Below are positions 42,263 through 55,477 of a stretch of 64,000 nt of DNA, one piece after another. The notes beneath the pieces were generated by a model. The model made no database searches, had not been told where the DNA came from, and saw only the letters and a program-made list of their open reading frames with translations. The DNA comes from Flavimobilis marinus (GTDB taxonomy: Bacteria > Actinomycetota > Actinomycetes > Actinomycetales > Cellulomonadaceae): contig NZ_FONZ01000002.1 in the NCBI RefSeq assembly GCF_900113055.1, positions 248,001-312,000 on the forward strand. The letters run 5' to 3'. A program made the translations under genes and the position numbers. Each line of letters opens with the position of its first letter. Positions within the stretch are counted from its first letter, which is position 1.

Positions 42263-43426
42263 TCAGTCCTCCGCGTCGGCGGTGGAGTTCTCGCTGATCC
42301 AGGTGAGGTACTCCTGGCGGTTCACCAGGTGCTGGTCGTAGGAGTCCGTGAACTTCGTCTCGCCGGTCTCCGGGTTGACCGTCACGAAGAACACCCAGTT
42401 GCCGGCCTCGGGCTCCGCCACGGCCTCGAGCGCTGCCTTGCCCGGGTTGGCGATCGGCCCCGGCGGCAAGCCCTCGTAGCGGTAGGTGTTGTACGGCGAG
42501 TCGACGTTGCGCTGCTCGTCGGTGGTGCTCGCGTCCGCCGAGCCCTCCCCCGCGATGAAGTGGATGGTCGAGTCGAACTGCAGCGGCATGCCCTGATCGA
42601 GCCGGTTCTCGATCACCCGGGCGACCTTGGCACGCGCCTCGGCGGGCGCCTCCTTCTCCACCAGCGACGCCTTGATGAGGGCCTCCATGCGGTCGCCCTC
42701 CTTGATACCCAGGCTGTCCATGTCGGAGATCTGCTTGGCGATCATCGTCGAGAGCAGGTTGACCGCCGTCGTGCCCTCCTCGTACGGGTAGGTGGCGGGG
42801 GCCAGCCACCCCTCGGCGTCCCCGTCGGCCTCCTTGGGCAATCCGATCGCGTCCGGGTCCTCGAGGGCGGCCTCAAAGTCCTCGACCGGGATCGTGGTGA
42901 CCGAGCTCAGGCGTGCGATCGTCTCGGCCACGCTGAGGCCCTCGCGGACCGTCACGCCGTCCTGGACGAGGTTCGCCTTGTCCAGCATCGCCGCGAGAGC
43001 GTCAGCGGCCTTCATCTCGAGCTGGAGCGAGTACGTGCCGTACGAGAGGTTCGGCGCGATGCCGGTCTCTGCGGTGTAGTCGCTGATGGCTGTGGTAAAC
43101 GCGCGCTGCGACGCGACGACACCGGCCTCGGTGAGCGCCTGGCCGATGGCCGCGCCGGACGCGCCCTTGGCGACCTGCACCTGGACCTCGCCCGCGCCGG
43201 GGCCGTCGAAGTCCGTGGCAGCGACGACGTCGTCGCCCCCGAACAGGTCCGACCACTGGTTCTTGATGAACAACCCTGCGGCAACGACGAGCGCGCCGAC
43301 CAGCACGACGACGACGGTCGTCCGGATGCGCCGCTGCCGACGACGACGCCGGGCGGACGGGCTGACGCGCTGCGCGCTCCGGGAGCGGCGGACCTCGGGG
43401 GCCGCGCCGGGCATCAGATCGCTCAT
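42263..43426 (-). CDS. mltG: Endolytic murein transglycosylase
   Basis: A 387-residue YceG/MltG protein that cleaves nascent glycan strands at the membrane. It has a basic cytoplasmic N-terminus (RSRSAQRVSPSARRRRRQRR), one membrane helix (about residues 34-54), a LysM-like region and the catalytic domain with the active-site Glu in IKASLVEKEAP and the later RLDQGMPLQFDSTIHF and YNTYRYEGLPPGPIANPG motifs. The start is ATG at 43426 with GGAGG upstream; the longer in-frame extension enters the ruvX region. Confidence 0.95.
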   Translation of the reverse strand: MSDLMPGAAPEVRRSRSAQRVSPSARRRRRQRRIRTTVVVVLVGALVVAAGLFIKNQWSDLFGGDDVVAATDFDGPGAGEVQVQVAKGASGAAIGQALTEAGVVASQRAFTTAISDYTAETGIAPNLSYGTYSLQLEMKAADALAAMLDKANLVQDGVTVREGLSVAETIARLSSVTTIPVEDFEAALEDPDAIGLPKEADGDAEGWLAPATYPYEEGTTAVNLLSTMIAKQISDMDSLGIKEGDRMEALIKASLVEKEAPAEARAKVARVIENRLDQGMPLQFDSTIHFIAGEGSADASTTDEQRNVDSPYNTYRYEGLPPGPIANPGKAALEAVAEPEAGNWVFFVTVNPETGETKFTDSYDQHLVNRQEYLTWISENSTADAED

Positions 43427-43481
43427 AGGTCCACAGCCTCCGTCGGTGTCACGTGGATCGTCTGGGTTCTCGGCAAGGTCA

Positions 43482-43945
43482 TCACGCGACCAGCTCCCCC
43501 GCCCGCGCGCCGCGCGAGCGCTCATGGTCGAGCGCCGACTGCAGGATGACGACGGCGGCGACCTGGTCGACCACCGAGCGGTGCTTGCGTCCGGCTCGTC
43601 CGGCCGCGTGCAACGCCTGGTGCGCGCTCACTGTACTCATTCTCTCGTCCACGAGCCGAACCTCGACCGGCGACACGAGCGCCGCGAGCTCCGCGGCGTA
43701 GGCCCGCGCGGCGGCGCTGGCTGCGCCTTCCTTGCCGCTGAGGTGCATCGGGAGGCCGACGTAGACGACGGCCACCTGGCGCTCCGTGACTTCCGTCACG
43801 AGGGCCGCCAGGTCCGTCCTGCGGGCGGACGTGTCACGCGCGAGCGTCTCCACGGGAGTGGCGATCAGCCCGTCTGGGTCGCTCGCCGCGACGCCGACGC
43901 GCACGGCGCCGACGTCGACGGCGAGGCGAGCCCCGCGAGGCAGAG

Positions 43946-43949
<4 letters not shown>
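43482..43949 (-). CDS. ruvX: YqgF/RuvX Holliday-junction resolvase-like protein
   Basis: A 155-residue RNase H-fold protein. The catalytic-type residues are in DVGAVRVGVAASD near residue 12, VYVGLPMHLSGKEG, VDERMST near residue 100, and the final VDQVAAVVILQSAL. The family is implicated in 16S rRNA 5'-end maturation and possibly junction resolution; which role applies here is unknown. The start is GTG at 43949, overlapping alaS by four bases. Confidence 0.93.
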
Positions 43950-46642
<2,693 letters not shown>

Positions 46643-46648
46643 AGGTCC

Positions 46649-46981
46649 TCAGAACTCGTCGAGGGGAACGCCTGTTCCCGGGGTGCCCGCGCTGTGCCGC
46701 GCGGCGCGGAGGTCGGATGTGGGGGTGTCGTCGGTCGCCTGGCGAGCGGCGTGCTGGCGGAGCTCGTCCTCGCGGGCCTGCGATCCGGCGTGCAGGTCGT
46801 CCGTGAAGCCACGGATCCCGGCGGACAGCCTGCTGAGCAGGTCCTCGGCCTGGGTCTGGACGGTCTGCGCGGTCCGGGCTGCGACGGCGGGCGGGCTGTA
46901 CCGCTCGGCCATCTCGCGTCCCTTGCGCTGGGCGTAGAGCGTGCCGCCGACGCCGACGGCGACCCAGAACAGGCGGCTCAT
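46649..46981 (-). CDS. Small membrane protein of the DUF948-alaS operon
   Basis: A 110-residue protein with one short N-terminal membrane segment (LFWVAVGVGGTLYAQRKGREMAERYSPPAVAART), then a hydrophilic charged region. It resembles the DUF6167 family, which regularly follows a DUF948 gene upstream of alaS in actinobacteria. Function unknown. It overlaps the DUF948 gene by four bases and lies six bases before alaS. Confidence 0.7.
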   Translation of the reverse strand: MSRLFWVAVGVGGTLYAQRKGREMAERYSPPAVAARTAQTVQTQAEDLLSRLSAGIRGFTDDLHAGSQAREDELRQHAARQATDDTPTSDLRAARHSAGTPGTGVPLDEF

Positions 46982-47349
46982 GCGGCGCCGCCGCGGAACC
47001 GTGCGGACGCCTTGCGCGTGGCGTGGCCCAGGCCGGAGAAGAAGCTCGCGATCTTCACGGCGGGCGCGCCGAGCACGGCTGCGTAGACGTTGGTCAGCGC
47101 GGAGACGTTCTCCGTGACCTGGGCGGCGTTCGTGGTGATCGTGTCGACCTTCACGAGCTGCGCGTTGGTCTGGGCCACGGTCGAGGCGGCCTCGTCGAGG
47201 ATGGGCAGGGAGTGCTCGGTGACGTCGCGCAGCGAGGTGCGCGCCTCGTCCAGCACCCGCCCGAGCTTGACGAGCGGCACCGCCAGCAGGGCTACCAGCA
47301 CCACGAACGCGATGGCCGCGATGAGCCCGGCCACGTCTCCCAGATCCAT
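46978..47349 (-). CDS. DUF948 membrane protein
   Basis: A 123-residue protein with an N-terminal membrane helix (about residues 8-27) followed by a long helical, chemotaxis-receptor-like region (LGRVLDEARTSLRDVTEHSLPILDEAASTVAQTNAQLVKVDTI), typical of DUF948. The family is often linked to cell-envelope stress genes but has no settled function. It is the first gene of the run leading into alaS, ruvX, mltG and aroE. The 117 bases between it and the rpsD terminator hold no other gene. Confidence 0.8.
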   Translation of the reverse strand: MDLGDVAGLIAAIAFVVLVALLAVPLVKLGRVLDEARTSLRDVTEHSLPILDEAASTVAQTNAQLVKVDTITTNAAQVTENVSALTNVYAAVLGAPAVKIASFFSGLGHATRKASARFRGGAA

Positions 47350-47466
47350 TGTCGCTGTCCTTGTCCTCGTGCGGGGTCCGGCGCCGTGCGCCCCGTGAGC
47401 GCAGGTGCTGGTCAGATGGGGAAGAGACTACCGTCCGGCGTCCGGATCACCGTCGCCGGGAACGCG

Positions 47467-47502
47467 CGAGGGCCCCGCGCGCGCAAGCGTGCGGGGCCCT
47501 CG
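47467..47502 (-). terminator. Terminator after rpsD
   Basis: A 12-base perfect stem (CGAGGGCCCCGC and its complement), extended by an inner CGC-GCG stem with a GCAA loop, eight bases past the rpsD stop. Confidence 0.8.
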
Positions 47503-47510
47503 TCGTCGGA

Positions 47511-48137
47511 TCAGCGCGAGTAGTGCTCGACGACGAGCTGAACCTCAGCCGTCACCGGGACCTCGGCACGCTTGGGGCGACGCACGAGCACGAAGCTGAG
47601 CTTCTCCAGCTGCACGTCCAGGTAGGCCGGAACGGCGGGGAGCACGTCGCGGTGCGCGCCGGCGGCGGCGACCTGGAACGGCGTCATGGCCTGGCTCTTC
47701 GGCTTGACCTGGACGGTCTGGCCGGCCTTCACGCGGAAGGAGGGGCGGTCGACGATCTTGCCGTCCACGAGGATGTGGCGGTGCACCACGGCCTGGCGGG
47801 CCTGGAGGACCGTGCGGGCGAAGCCCGAGCGCAGGACGAGCGCGTCGAGACGCATCTCGAGGAGCTCGACGAGCGCCTCACCGGTCAGACCGGACTCCTT
47901 GCGAGCCTCCTCGAAGGTGCGCGCCATCTGCTTCTCGCGCAGGCCGTACTGGGCGCGCAGACGCTGCTTCTCGCGCAGACGCACCGCGTAGTCCGACTCG
48001 GTGCGGCGACGGGCGCGGCCGTGCTCGCCGGGCGGGTAGGGGCGCTTCTCGAAGTGCTTGACGGCCTTGGGGGTGAGCGCAAGGCCCAGCGCGCGGCTCA
48101 GGCGAACCTGGCGACGCGAACGAGTCACTGAGGACAC
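47511..48137 (-). CDS. rpsD: 30S ribosomal protein S4
   Basis: A 208-residue primary 16S-binding ribosomal protein. RSRRQVRLSRALGLALTPKAVKHFEKRPYPPGEHGRA and the S4 RNA-binding domain (RLDALVLRSGFARTVLQARQAVVHRHILVDGKIVDRPSF) are diagnostic. It has none of the zinc-binding cysteines of the C+ form. The start is GTG at 48137, chosen because GGAAG lies six bases upstream; a second GTG at 48128 would give 205 residues. The gene stands alone, away from the alpha operon. The 182 bases to rarA may contain a leader, but no known r-protein structure was recognised. Confidence 0.95.
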   Translation of the reverse strand: MSSVTRSRRQVRLSRALGLALTPKAVKHFEKRPYPPGEHGRARRRTESDYAVRLREKQRLRAQYGLREKQMARTFEEARKESGLTGEALVELLEMRLDALVLRSGFARTVLQARQAVVHRHILVDGKIVDRPSFRVKAGQTVQVKPKSQAMTPFQVAAAGAHRDVLPAVPAYLDVQLEKLSFVLVRRPKRAEVPVTAEVQLVVEHYSR

Positions 48138-48319
48138 GAGGTACTTCCAATCCTGTCGAGATGTCACACCCGCGACGACGTCGTGGGTGCGGGACCAGCC
48201 GATGACCTCACCCTCGTGCCGGACGCTGCCGAGGCAGTGCCGGAGCGATCGCAGGATGGGGTGACGGGGCCGAGGTCCCAGGTGGCTGCACGAGGCAACC
48301 GCACGAGTCTACCTGACGC

Positions 48320-49699
48320 TCAGCCCTTGCGCCGCAGCATCTGCCGAACCTTGGCGAGTCGCTCCCCGAGCGAGCGCTCGTACCCGCGGTCCGACGGCGT
48401 GTAGTAGCGCGCGTCCGCCAGGTCGTCCGGGAGGTACTGCTGGGCGGCGACGGCGTGCGGGGCGTCGTGGGAGTACTGGTAGCCCTTGCCGTGGCCGAGG
48501 CCCTTGGCTCCGGCATAGTGCGCGTCCCGCAGGTGCGCGGGCACCGGCCCGCCCTTGCCCGCCCGGACGTCGGCGAGCGCGGCGCCGATCGCGAGGTACG
48601 ACGCGTTGGACTTGGGTGCCGTCGCCAGGTGCACGACGGCCTCGGCCAGGATCAGCTGCGCCTCCGGCATGCCGATGAGCGCGACGGCCTGGGCCGCGGC
48701 GACCGCGGTCTGCAGCGCGCTGGGGTCCGCCATCCCGACGTCCTCAGCGGCGGAGATGACGATGCGGCGGGCGATGAAGCGCGGGTCCTCCCCTGCGGCG
48801 ATCATCCGGGCGAGGTAGTGCAGCGCGGCGTCGACGTCGGAGCCTCGGACGGACTTGATGAAGGCGCTCGTGACGTCGTAGTGCTGGTCGCCGTCCTTGT
48901 CGTACCGCACGGCAGCGACGTCGATCGCCCGTTCCATCGCGGGGAGGTCCACGACGGCGGGTGCATCCACGCTCGCTGCCCCGGGGTCGTCCGCGAGGAC
49001 CGCACCGGCCGCGGCCTCGAGGATCGTCAGTGCCTTGCGCGCGTCCCCGCCCGCCAGCCGGAGCAGGTGGCCGCGCGCCTCGTCGTCCAGGCGGACCACG
49101 CCCCCGAAGCCGCGCTCGTCGGTGACGGCGCGCTCCACGAGCGCCGCGACGTCGTCGGTGGACAGCGGCCGCAGCGTGAGCAGCAGCGACCGCGAGAGGA
49201 GCGGCGAGTTCACGGAGAAGCTCGGGTTCTCCGTGGTGGCGGCCACGAGCGTGACCCAGCGGTTCTCGACGCTCGGCAGCAGCGCGTCCTGCTGGGACTT
49301 GGAGAACCGGTGCACCTCGTCGATGAAGAGGACGGTCTCCTCGCCCCCGCCCGCAAGGCGGCGCCGGGCATCCTCGATGACCTGGCGCACGTCCTTGACC
49401 CCGGCCGTCACGGCCGAGAGCTCGACGAACCGGCGTCCCGAGGAGGCGGCGATCAGGTACGCGAGCGTCGTCTTGCCCGTCCCCGGGGGACCCCACAGGA
49501 CGACCGACGACGGCGCCGCCCGGCCCTGCTCTGCGCCCGGGTCCACCAACCGCCGCAGCGGGGCGCCGGGCCCGAGCAGGTGCTCCTGGCCGGAGACCTC
49601 GGCGAGCGTGCGCGGTCGCATCCGGACGGCCAGCGGCGCCCCGGGTCCGGGCAGCGGCACGCCCTGGGCAGAGGAACCCAGGGTCTCGAACAGGTCCAT
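48320..49699 (-). CDS. rarA: Replication-associated recombination protein A (MgsA/RarA)
   Basis: A 459-residue AAA+ ATPase that acts at stalled replication forks. The N-terminal [27 protein letters not shown], Walker [12 protein letters not shown], Walker [20 protein letters not shown], sensor 1 in [13 protein letters not shown] and the tetramerisation C-terminus ([12 protein letters not shown]-like segment; [19 protein letters not shown]) are all present. The start is ATG at 49699. A hairpin separates it from the upstream subtilase gene. Confidence 0.95.
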   Translation of the reverse strand: MDLFETLGSSAQGVPLPGPGAPLAVRMRPRTLAEVSGQEHLLGPGAPLRRLVDPGAEQGRAAPSSVVLWGPPGTGKTTLAYLIAASSGRRFVELSAVTAGVKDVRQVIEDARRRLAGGGEETVLFIDEVHRFSKSQQDALLPSVENRWVTLVAATTENPSFSVNSPLLSRSLLLTLRPLSTDDVAALVERAVTDERGFGGVVRLDDEARGHLLRLAGGDARKALTILEAAAGAVLADDPGAASVDAPAVVDLPAMERAIDVAAVRYDKDGDQHYDVTSAFIKSVRGSDVDAALHYLARMIAAGEDPRFIARRIVISAAEDVGMADPSALQTAVAAAQAVALIGMPEAQLILAEAVVHLATAPKSNASYLAIGAALADVRAGKGGPVPAHLRDAHYAGAKGLGHGKGYQYSHDAPHAVAAQQYLPDDLADARYYTPSDRGYERSLGERLAKVRQMLRRKG

Positions 49700-49730
49700 G
49701 CCCCGAGGGTACGTCCCCGGACCGACACCG

Positions 49731-49761
49731 GGGGCCGGCGGATCGATGATCCGCCGGCCCC
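49731..49761 (-). terminator. Hairpin between the subtilase gene and rarA
   Basis: A perfect 14-base stem (GGGGCCGGCGGATC and its complement) with a 3-base loop, 24 bases past the subtilase stop. A GTTT stretch follows only on the plus strand; on the minus strand the stem alone would have to act. Confidence 0.7.
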
Positions 49762-49784
49762 GTTTCGTGCTGCTCAGCTCCGCG

Positions 49785-52700
49785 TCAGCGGATCTTCTTC
49801 TTGGGCAGGTCCGTCTTCGGGACCTCCGCGGCCTCCTGCCCGGTCAGGACCGTCGCGTCCGGCGCGGGTGCCGGCTCGTCGCCGCCCACGGTCACCTGCA
49901 GCGCGATCGACTTGCCCGTGTCACCGAGGACGACGGAGCCGAAGTAGGTTCCCGCCTCGAGTCCGCTCCAGGCAACCGTGATCTCGCTCTCCACGCCGTT
50001 GCGCAGGGTGAGCGGGTCCGGCGTCGCGGTGAGGTTGCCGGCGTCACCCTGCAGCGCCACGAAGTCGAGCGAGGCGCTGGCGGGCCCGTTGTCCGACGTC
50101 GAGTACAGGTTCCCGATGATGTAGTAGTCACCGGGCGCCGGGTCAGTCAGGACGATCTGCTCCGACGCCGCCGCCGTGGCCGCCTGGATGACGCCCCCGG
50201 TCGCCGGGATGTACAGGAACATGTCCCAGTCGTCGGTCGGGTCGTCCGCGTTCACGGCGAACGTCGCGCTCGTCGCTCCCTCGGGGACCGTGACCAGCGA
50301 GTAACCGGTCGACTCGTTCTCGCCGATCACGGCCGGCTGACCGGGGACCTTCTCGATCACGGCGCTCAGCGCCTTGGACAGGCCGACGACCGACAGGTCC
50401 ACCGTCGCGTCCACGCCACCGACGAGGTCGATCGTGCCCGACCCGTCCCCGGTCTCGGAGCTGAAGGTCGCGAGGCTCGGGGCGATCGCGGCCACCGGAC
50501 GGACGGAGACCGGGCTCGCGACCGAGATCGCCGCGCCGCGGTGCTTGTCGCGACCCTTGCCGTACCAGGTGCCCTTCCCCTTGCCCTTGCCCTTGAGGTC
50601 CCAGCGCAGCTCGCCGTGGGAGAACGCCTCGAGGGCGGCCGAGCGGTTGGTGAAGGTGACGGTGAAGGACTTCTTCTCCCCCGCACGCTTGAACGAGAGC
50701 TTGGCGGGCTTGACCGTGACGTCGATGCCGGGGACGTCCGCGGTCGCGACGTACGTGCCGGGCGTGACCGCCGTGACCGTGCGCTTGACCGTGACCTCGC
50801 CCGCGAGGCTGCCGACCGCGATCGAGGCCAGGTTGACGTCCCGGGCCGCGAGCTCGCCGGCGATCAGGGCGTCCCACTGCCGCACGTCGTTCTGGTAGAC
50901 CAGACCGGGCTTGGCCATCGCGCGGGGGTCGGCCATGCCGGCGCCCGTGGCGAAGTTGTCCAGGTCCGTGTCGCCGGCGTCGGTGACGGCGTCGAACGCG
51001 GACGTCATCATGGCCGACTTCACGGCGCTCGGCGACCACGTCGGGTACTTCGAGAGCATCAGCGCAGCCATGCCCGCGACGTGCGGGGCGGCCATCGACG
51101 TGCCGGACATGAACCCGAAGTTGTTGCCCTCGTAAGCCTCCGGCACGACGCCGGCGAGCACGTTCACGCCGGGGGCGGCGATGTCGGGCTTCAGGAGGTC
51201 GGAGTCCGCCGCGAGCGACGGACCGCGCGAGGAGAACGCCGCGATCTGCGGGAACGGCGTCTGCGGGAGGTCGGTGGTGTCCTCGTTGCGCAGCGCCGCG
51301 GTGATGCCGGGGTTGTCGATCACCTTCTGCTTGATCGACGGGTCGGAGATGTGGACCGTGGGCACGGCGTGCATGTCCGAGTCCTCGGAGCCCTCGGTCA
51401 GGTTCACGAGCACCATGCCGACGCCGCCGGCGTCGCGCACGACGACGGACTTCTCGGCGCGGGCGTTCTGGCCCCGGTCGCAGACGACGATCTTTCCCGT
51501 CGCCGCCGCGGGGTCGAGCGTCCCGGGCAGGCACAGGTTGGGGCTGACGGCGCCGGGCAGCCCGGCGTCCTGCGCGAGCACGACCTCCGTCTGCTCGACG
51601 TCCTGCGCCGCGATCGAGATGCCGCGGTACTTGGTGCCGTCCTCCATCTCCACGGTGCCGTAGAGCCCGGCCGTGAAGGTGGACGCGGCGACGGTCGTCA
51701 GCCACGGCGACGCGTGCGCCACGGTGCTGACCGTCGGTCCCGAGTTCCCCGCGGAGGCGGCGACGAAGACGCCGGCCGCGGCGGCGTTCTTGAACGCGAT
51801 CGCGACCGGGTCGACGAACGAGTTGTTGTTGCCGGAGATGGAGTAGTTCAGGACGTCGACGCCGTCGACGATCGCCTGCTCGATCGCGGCGACCGAGGCC
51901 GAGGTGTAGCAGCCGCCCGTGTCCGGGTCCGTGTCCTCCCAGCAGATCTTGTACACGGCCAGCTTGGCCGCCGGCGCGACGCCGGAGCCCGTGCCGAAGT
52001 CGCGGCCCGCGACGACCTGGTCGACACCGTAGTTGCCGACCGCGGTGGTCGCGGTGTGGGTGCCATGGCTGCCGACGTCGACCGGGGAGATCAGCTCCTC
52101 GGGCGCGCGCTGGTCCTCGGGCACGTAGGTGAGGAAGTCCTCGGCGAAGTACCGCGCGGAGATCACCTTGTCGTTGCACTCGGTGCCGGCGAAGCCCTCG
52201 CCCGCCTCGCACGCGCCGCGGAAGGTCGTGCCGTCCGACTTCAGCATCGCGATGGTGCCGTCGGCGTCGCGGTAGGGCTCGCCGACCTTCGGCTTGCCGC
52301 CGCGGCCCCAGCCCCAGCCCTTGCCCTTCTTGGTCTTGGTGGCCTTCTTGACCGGGTCACCGGCGAGGAACTCGTTGTCAGGGTCGTATCCGCTGTCGAT
52401 GACGCCGACGACGACGCCCTCGCCAGCGTCGCGCACGCCGCCGTACACGCTGTTCCACGTGCCCTTGCGGCCGCTGAGGCCGAGGAAGTCGGTTCCCGAG
52501 TAGTCAGGGGACAGCTGCACGTTCTCCGCGACCGCGAGCACCTGCGGGTCCTTGGCGAGCTCGGTCGCCTGCTCGGCGCTGAGGTCAGCCTGGAAGCCGT
52601 TGAGGACCGTCGTGTAGGTGCGCTGGAGGTCAGCGTCGTGCCCGCGGGCCACGGAGCGCTGCTGCTTGTTGAGGTGGGCCTGGTACTTCTTGACGTCCGC

Positions 52701-52994
52701 ATCGGTCATGTCCAGCTTCTCGCCGCGCTCGACCTTGGTCGCGTCGATGCCGGCGACACCGCCGTCGTACGTGGTGACGGGCGCGTCCTTCAGCACGACG
52801 ATGTAGTTGCCGTCCTTGTACGACTCGATGACCTCGCCGGTCACCGCGGTCGCAGGTGCGGCAGCGGAGCCGGACCCCGTGCTCGCGAGCGCGTGCGGCG
52901 CGACGCCGACGCCGAGGACGAGCGGGAGTGCTGCGACGAGCGCCGTTGCTCGCCGTCTGACCGCGAAGCGGCTCCGTTCGACTTCTCTCACCAT
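49785..52994 (-). CDS. Secreted subtilisin-family (S8) serine protease
   Basis: A 1069-residue extracellular protease. A Sec signal peptide (about 1-38, ending ALA) is followed by an inhibitor I9 propeptide (YIVVLKDAP, about 63-165). The catalytic Asp is at about 200 (VIDSGYDPD), the His at about 310 (GSHGTHTA), the oxyanion Asn at about 417 (SAGNSGP) and the Ser at about 633 ([12 protein letters not shown]). A PA domain (about 440-570) is inserted between Asn and Ser. A C-terminal region of about 330 residues contains fibronectin-like and prepeptidase-type beta domains. A Lys/Gly-rich loop (about 216-236) lies between Asp and His. The start at ATG 52994 precedes a basic n-region; the frame continues far upstream but only over the divergent gene. 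Confidence 0.93.
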   Translation of the reverse strand: MVREVERSRFAVRRRATALVAALPLVLGVGVAPHALASTGSGSAAAPATAVTGEVIESYKDGNYIVVLKDAPVTTYDGGVAGIDATKVERGEKLDMTDADVKKYQAHLNKQQRSVARGHDADLQRTYTTVLNGFQADLSAEQATELAKDPQVLAVAENVQLSPDYSGTDFLGLSGRKGTWNSVYGGVRDAGEGVVVGVIDSGYDPDNEFLAGDPVKKATKTKKGKGWGWGRGGKPKVGEPYRDADGTIAMLKSDGTTFRGACEAGEGFAGTECNDKVISARYFAEDFLTYVPEDQRAPEELISPVDVGSHGTHTATTAVGNYGVDQVVAGRDFGTGSGVAPAAKLAVYKICWEDTDPDTGGCYTSASVAAIEQAIVDGVDVLNYSISGNNNSFVDPVAIAFKNAAAAGVFVAASAGNSGPTVSTVAHASPWLTTVAASTFTAGLYGTVEMEDGTKYRGISIAAQDVEQTEVVLAQDAGLPGAVSPNLCLPGTLDPAAATGKIVVCDRGQNARAEKSVVVRDAGGVGMVLVNLTEGSEDSDMHAVPTVHISDPSIKQKVIDNPGITAALRNEDTTDLPQTPFPQIAAFSSRGPSLAADSDLLKPDIAAPGVNVLAGVVPEAYEGNNFGFMSGTSMAAPHVAGMAALMLSKYPTWSPSAVKSAMMTSAFDAVTDAGDTDLDNFATGAGMADPRAMAKPGLVYQNDVRQWDALIAGELAARDVNLASIAVGSLAGEVTVKRTVTAVTPGTYVATADVPGIDVTVKPAKLSFKRAGEKKSFTVTFTNRSAALEAFSHGELRWDLKGKGKGKGTWYGKGRDKHRGAAISVASPVSVRPVAAIAPSLATFSSETGDGSGTIDLVGGVDATVDLSVVGLSKALSAVIEKVPGQPAVIGENESTGYSLVTVPEGATSATFAVNADDPTDDWDMFLYIPATGGVIQAATAAASEQIVLTDPAPGDYYIIGNLYSTSDNGPASASLDFVALQGDAGNLTATPDPLTLRNGVESEITVAWSGLEAGTYFGSVVLGDTGKSIALQVTVGGDEPAPAPDATVLTGQEAAEVPKTDLPKKKIR

Positions 52995-53226
52995 GGAAGG
53001 TGCCTCTCTCGTGATGGACGCCCTCGCGGGCGACGGATCCCCGTCGGTCACGACCCGGCAGCGCGGCCGTGCACCAAAACGACCATCGGGGATGATTGCG
53101 AGAAACGTACCCGAACGCGCGCGATATGGATACGGCGTCGTGCAGATATCTTCACGGCAGGGTCCGATAACGGCAATGCTCGCCCCCGCGTGGCGCCATC
53201 GGTCCCGGGGGTGAGAGATTAGGGCG

Positions 53227-55458
53227 GTGTTCGAAGCCCTCGGTCGCTCCCTCGCCCGCCGCCCACGTCGCGCGCTGGCCCTCTGGCTGGTCGTCACGCT
53301 CCTGGGCGTCGCCGTCGCGCTCGTCGGCGTGACCGGCGAGAACCTGTTCGAGCGCCTCGAGAGCGGGGACACCCCCGTCGCGGGCTCGCAGAGCACCGAG
53401 GGGAACGAGATCCTCGCGACGCAGGACACCACGGGCGAGTCCGTGACGATGATCGTCTCGGGTGTGGACCTGGCCGACCCGGGCCTCGCGACGACCATGG
53501 CGGGCGTCAACGCGTCGGTCAGCGAGGTGACCGGGGTCGCGAGCGTGATCGACCCGTTCATCCTCCCGGACGGCCTGCAGAGTCCCGCCGCCGCTCCCCT
53601 GCTCGCCCAGGGCGGGGACGGCTTCATCGTCGTCACCGAGCTCGCGGCGTCCCTGACCGAGGACGAGTCTGCCGGCGTCATGGACGAGGTCGTCGAGGCG
53701 CTGCGCGCTGCGGGTGGCACCATCGCCGCGGTCCAGCCCGAGGCCGAGACGCTCGTCGGCTCCACGAGCCTGATCGTCGACGCCATCACCGACCAGGTCC
53801 AGCAGGACCTGCAGACCGGCGAGGCGGTCGCCCTGCCGGTGGCGCTCGTCATCATGGTCCTCGTCTTCGGTGGCTTCCTCGCTGCCGCGATGCCGATGGC
53901 CGGTGCGATCGCGTCGATCGGGGCCGGTCTCGGGGTCCTCTACGCGTTGTCCTTCGCGCTCGACGTCGACGCGTCCGTCGTCAACGTCGTCACGCTCGTG
54001 AGCATCGGCCTGTCGATCGACTACGGCCTCCTGATCGTGTCGCGGTTCCGGGAGGAGCTGGCAGCTGCGACCGGCGGGGAAGCGACCACGTCGCGCCGAC
54101 GGCGCGCCGAGAGCCCAGCCACGCAGGCGCTCGTGCGCACCATGGCGACCGCGGGTCGGACGGTCGCGTTCTCCGCGCTGACGATCGCCATCTCGATCGC
54201 GGGTCTGATGGTCTTCCGGCCGGAGATCCTGCGGGCGATCGGCGCCGCCGGGCTCGCCATCGTCCTCATCGCCGTGGGGACCGCGCTCACCCTAGTTCCC
54301 GCGCTCCTGATGCTGACCGGGACGCGCCTGGCGCGGCCCGGGGTCCTGGCCAAGGTGCGACCGCTGCGCAAGGTCCTGGCGACGACCGCCGACGTCGAGA
54401 CGGACGAGGGCGTCTTCTCGCGGCTCGCCGTCCGCGTGCAGCGCCACCCCTGGATCGTCCTGGTGAGCTGCGTCGTCGTGCTCGTTGTCCTCGCCCTGCC
54501 CGTCGCCAGCCTGCACATGCGCAACTCCGGGATCGAGCTCCTGCCCGCCAGCGCGCCGCAGCGCGAGTTCGTGCGCGAGCTCGCCGCCGAGTATCCCGAC
54601 GCCGCCGGCTCCGACCTCGTGATCGTCACCCAGACGACGCTCGAGGCCGCCACCGCGTGGACCGCCACCCTCGCCGGCGTGTCGGGCGTCGAGGCGGTCG
54701 AGGGGCCGACCGCGCTGGGCTCCTATGCGGTGATCGGCGTCGACGCGGCCGGCACCGACCCCGGCGGTCCGGAGGCCTCCGCGCTCGTGCGTGAGCTGCG
54801 CACGCTCGACCCGGGGTTCGAGTACTGGGTGACCGGCCAAGCCGCGGGCCAGGTCGACTTCACCGACGCGCTCACCGAGCGCGCCCCGCTCGCAGTCACG
54901 GTGGTCGTGCTCGCGACGTTCGTCCTGCTCTTCCTCATGACGGGGTCCGTCGTGGTGCCGATCAAGGCGCTGCTGACCAACGCGCTCTCGCTCGCGGCGT
55001 CCATGGGCGTGCTCGTGTGGGCCTTCCAGTACGGGCACCTCGAGGGACTGCTGGGCTTCGAGTCCACGGGCGGGATCGAGACGTACGTCGTCGCGCTCGT
55101 GATCGCCTTCGCGTTCGGCCTCGCCATGGACTACGAGGTCTTCCTGCTCGCGCGCATCAAGGAGCTCTACGACTCGGGGCTCGACAACGACGCGGCCGTC
55201 CGGGTAGGCATGCAGCGCTCCGGACGGATCATCACATCCGCCGCCGCGATCATCGTCGTCGTCTTCGCCGGGTTTGTGTTCGGCGACCTCCTCGTGATCA
55301 AGGAGGTCGGCTTCGCCCTCGCGTTCGCCGTGCTGCTCGACGCGACGCTCGTGCGGCTCCTCCTGGTGCCGGCGACGATGACGCTCCTGGGCCGCTGGAA
55401 CTGGTGGGCGCCCGCGCCGCTGCGGCGCCTGCACCAGCGCTTCGCCCTCACGCACTGA
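53227..55458 (+). CDS. MMPL-family RND transporter
   Basis: A 743-residue polytopic membrane protein with the duplicated RND layout. Each half begins with one helix, then a porter-like extracytoplasmic loop (about 35-195 and 440-550), then about five helices. Motifs include VVTLVSIGLSIDYGLLIVSRFREEL in half one and IAFAFGLAMDYEVFLLARIKELYDSG in half two, with the Asp-Tyr pairs typical of proton relay. MMPL proteins export lipids or small molecules; the substrate here is unknown. GTG at 53227 is the start. It diverges from the subtilase gene across 232 bases. Confidence 0.92.
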   Translation: MFEALGRSLARRPRRALALWLVVTLLGVAVALVGVTGENLFERLESGDTPVAGSQSTEGNEILATQDTTGESVTMIVSGVDLADPGLATTMAGVNASVSEVTGVASVIDPFILPDGLQSPAAAPLLAQGGDGFIVVTELAASLTEDESAGVMDEVVEALRAAGGTIAAVQPEAETLVGSTSLIVDAITDQVQQDLQTGEAVALPVALVIMVLVFGGFLAAAMPMAGAIASIGAGLGVLYALSFALDVDASVVNVVTLVSIGLSIDYGLLIVSRFREELAAATGGEATTSRRRRAESPATQALVRTMATAGRTVAFSALTIAISIAGLMVFRPEILRAIGAAGLAIVLIAVGTALTLVPALLMLTGTRLARPGVLAKVRPLRKVLATTADVETDEGVFSRLAVRVQRHPWIVLVSCVVVLVVLALPVASLHMRNSGIELLPASAPQREFVRELAAEYPDAAGSDLVIVTQTTLEAATAWTATLAGVSGVEAVEGPTALGSYAVIGVDAAGTDPGGPEASALVRELRTLDPGFEYWVTGQAAGQVDFTDALTERAPLAVTVVVLATFVLLFLMTGSVVVPIKALLTNALSLAASMGVLVWAFQYGHLEGLLGFESTGGIETYVVALVIAFAFGLAMDYEVFLLARIKELYDSGLDNDAAVRVGMQRSGRIITSAAAIIVVVFAGFVFGDLLVIKEVGFALAFAVLLDATLVRLLLVPATMTLLGRWNWWAPAPLRRLHQRFALTH

Positions 55459-55477
55459 CGGCAGGACGCCGGGACGG

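Noticed and set aside
48897-53222. 1441-residue plus-strand open frame
   Set aside because: Antisense to rarA and the subtilase gene across a terminator; no motif or start signal supports it.
53120-53226. Sigma-28 promoter for the MMPL gene
   Set aside because: TCCGATAA occurs on the plus strand, but the nearest TCA element is only seven bases upstream.
52995-53855. N-terminal extension of the subtilase frame to 1356 residues
   Set aside because: The extra part overlaps the well-supported divergent MMPL gene and removes the signal peptide from the N-terminus.
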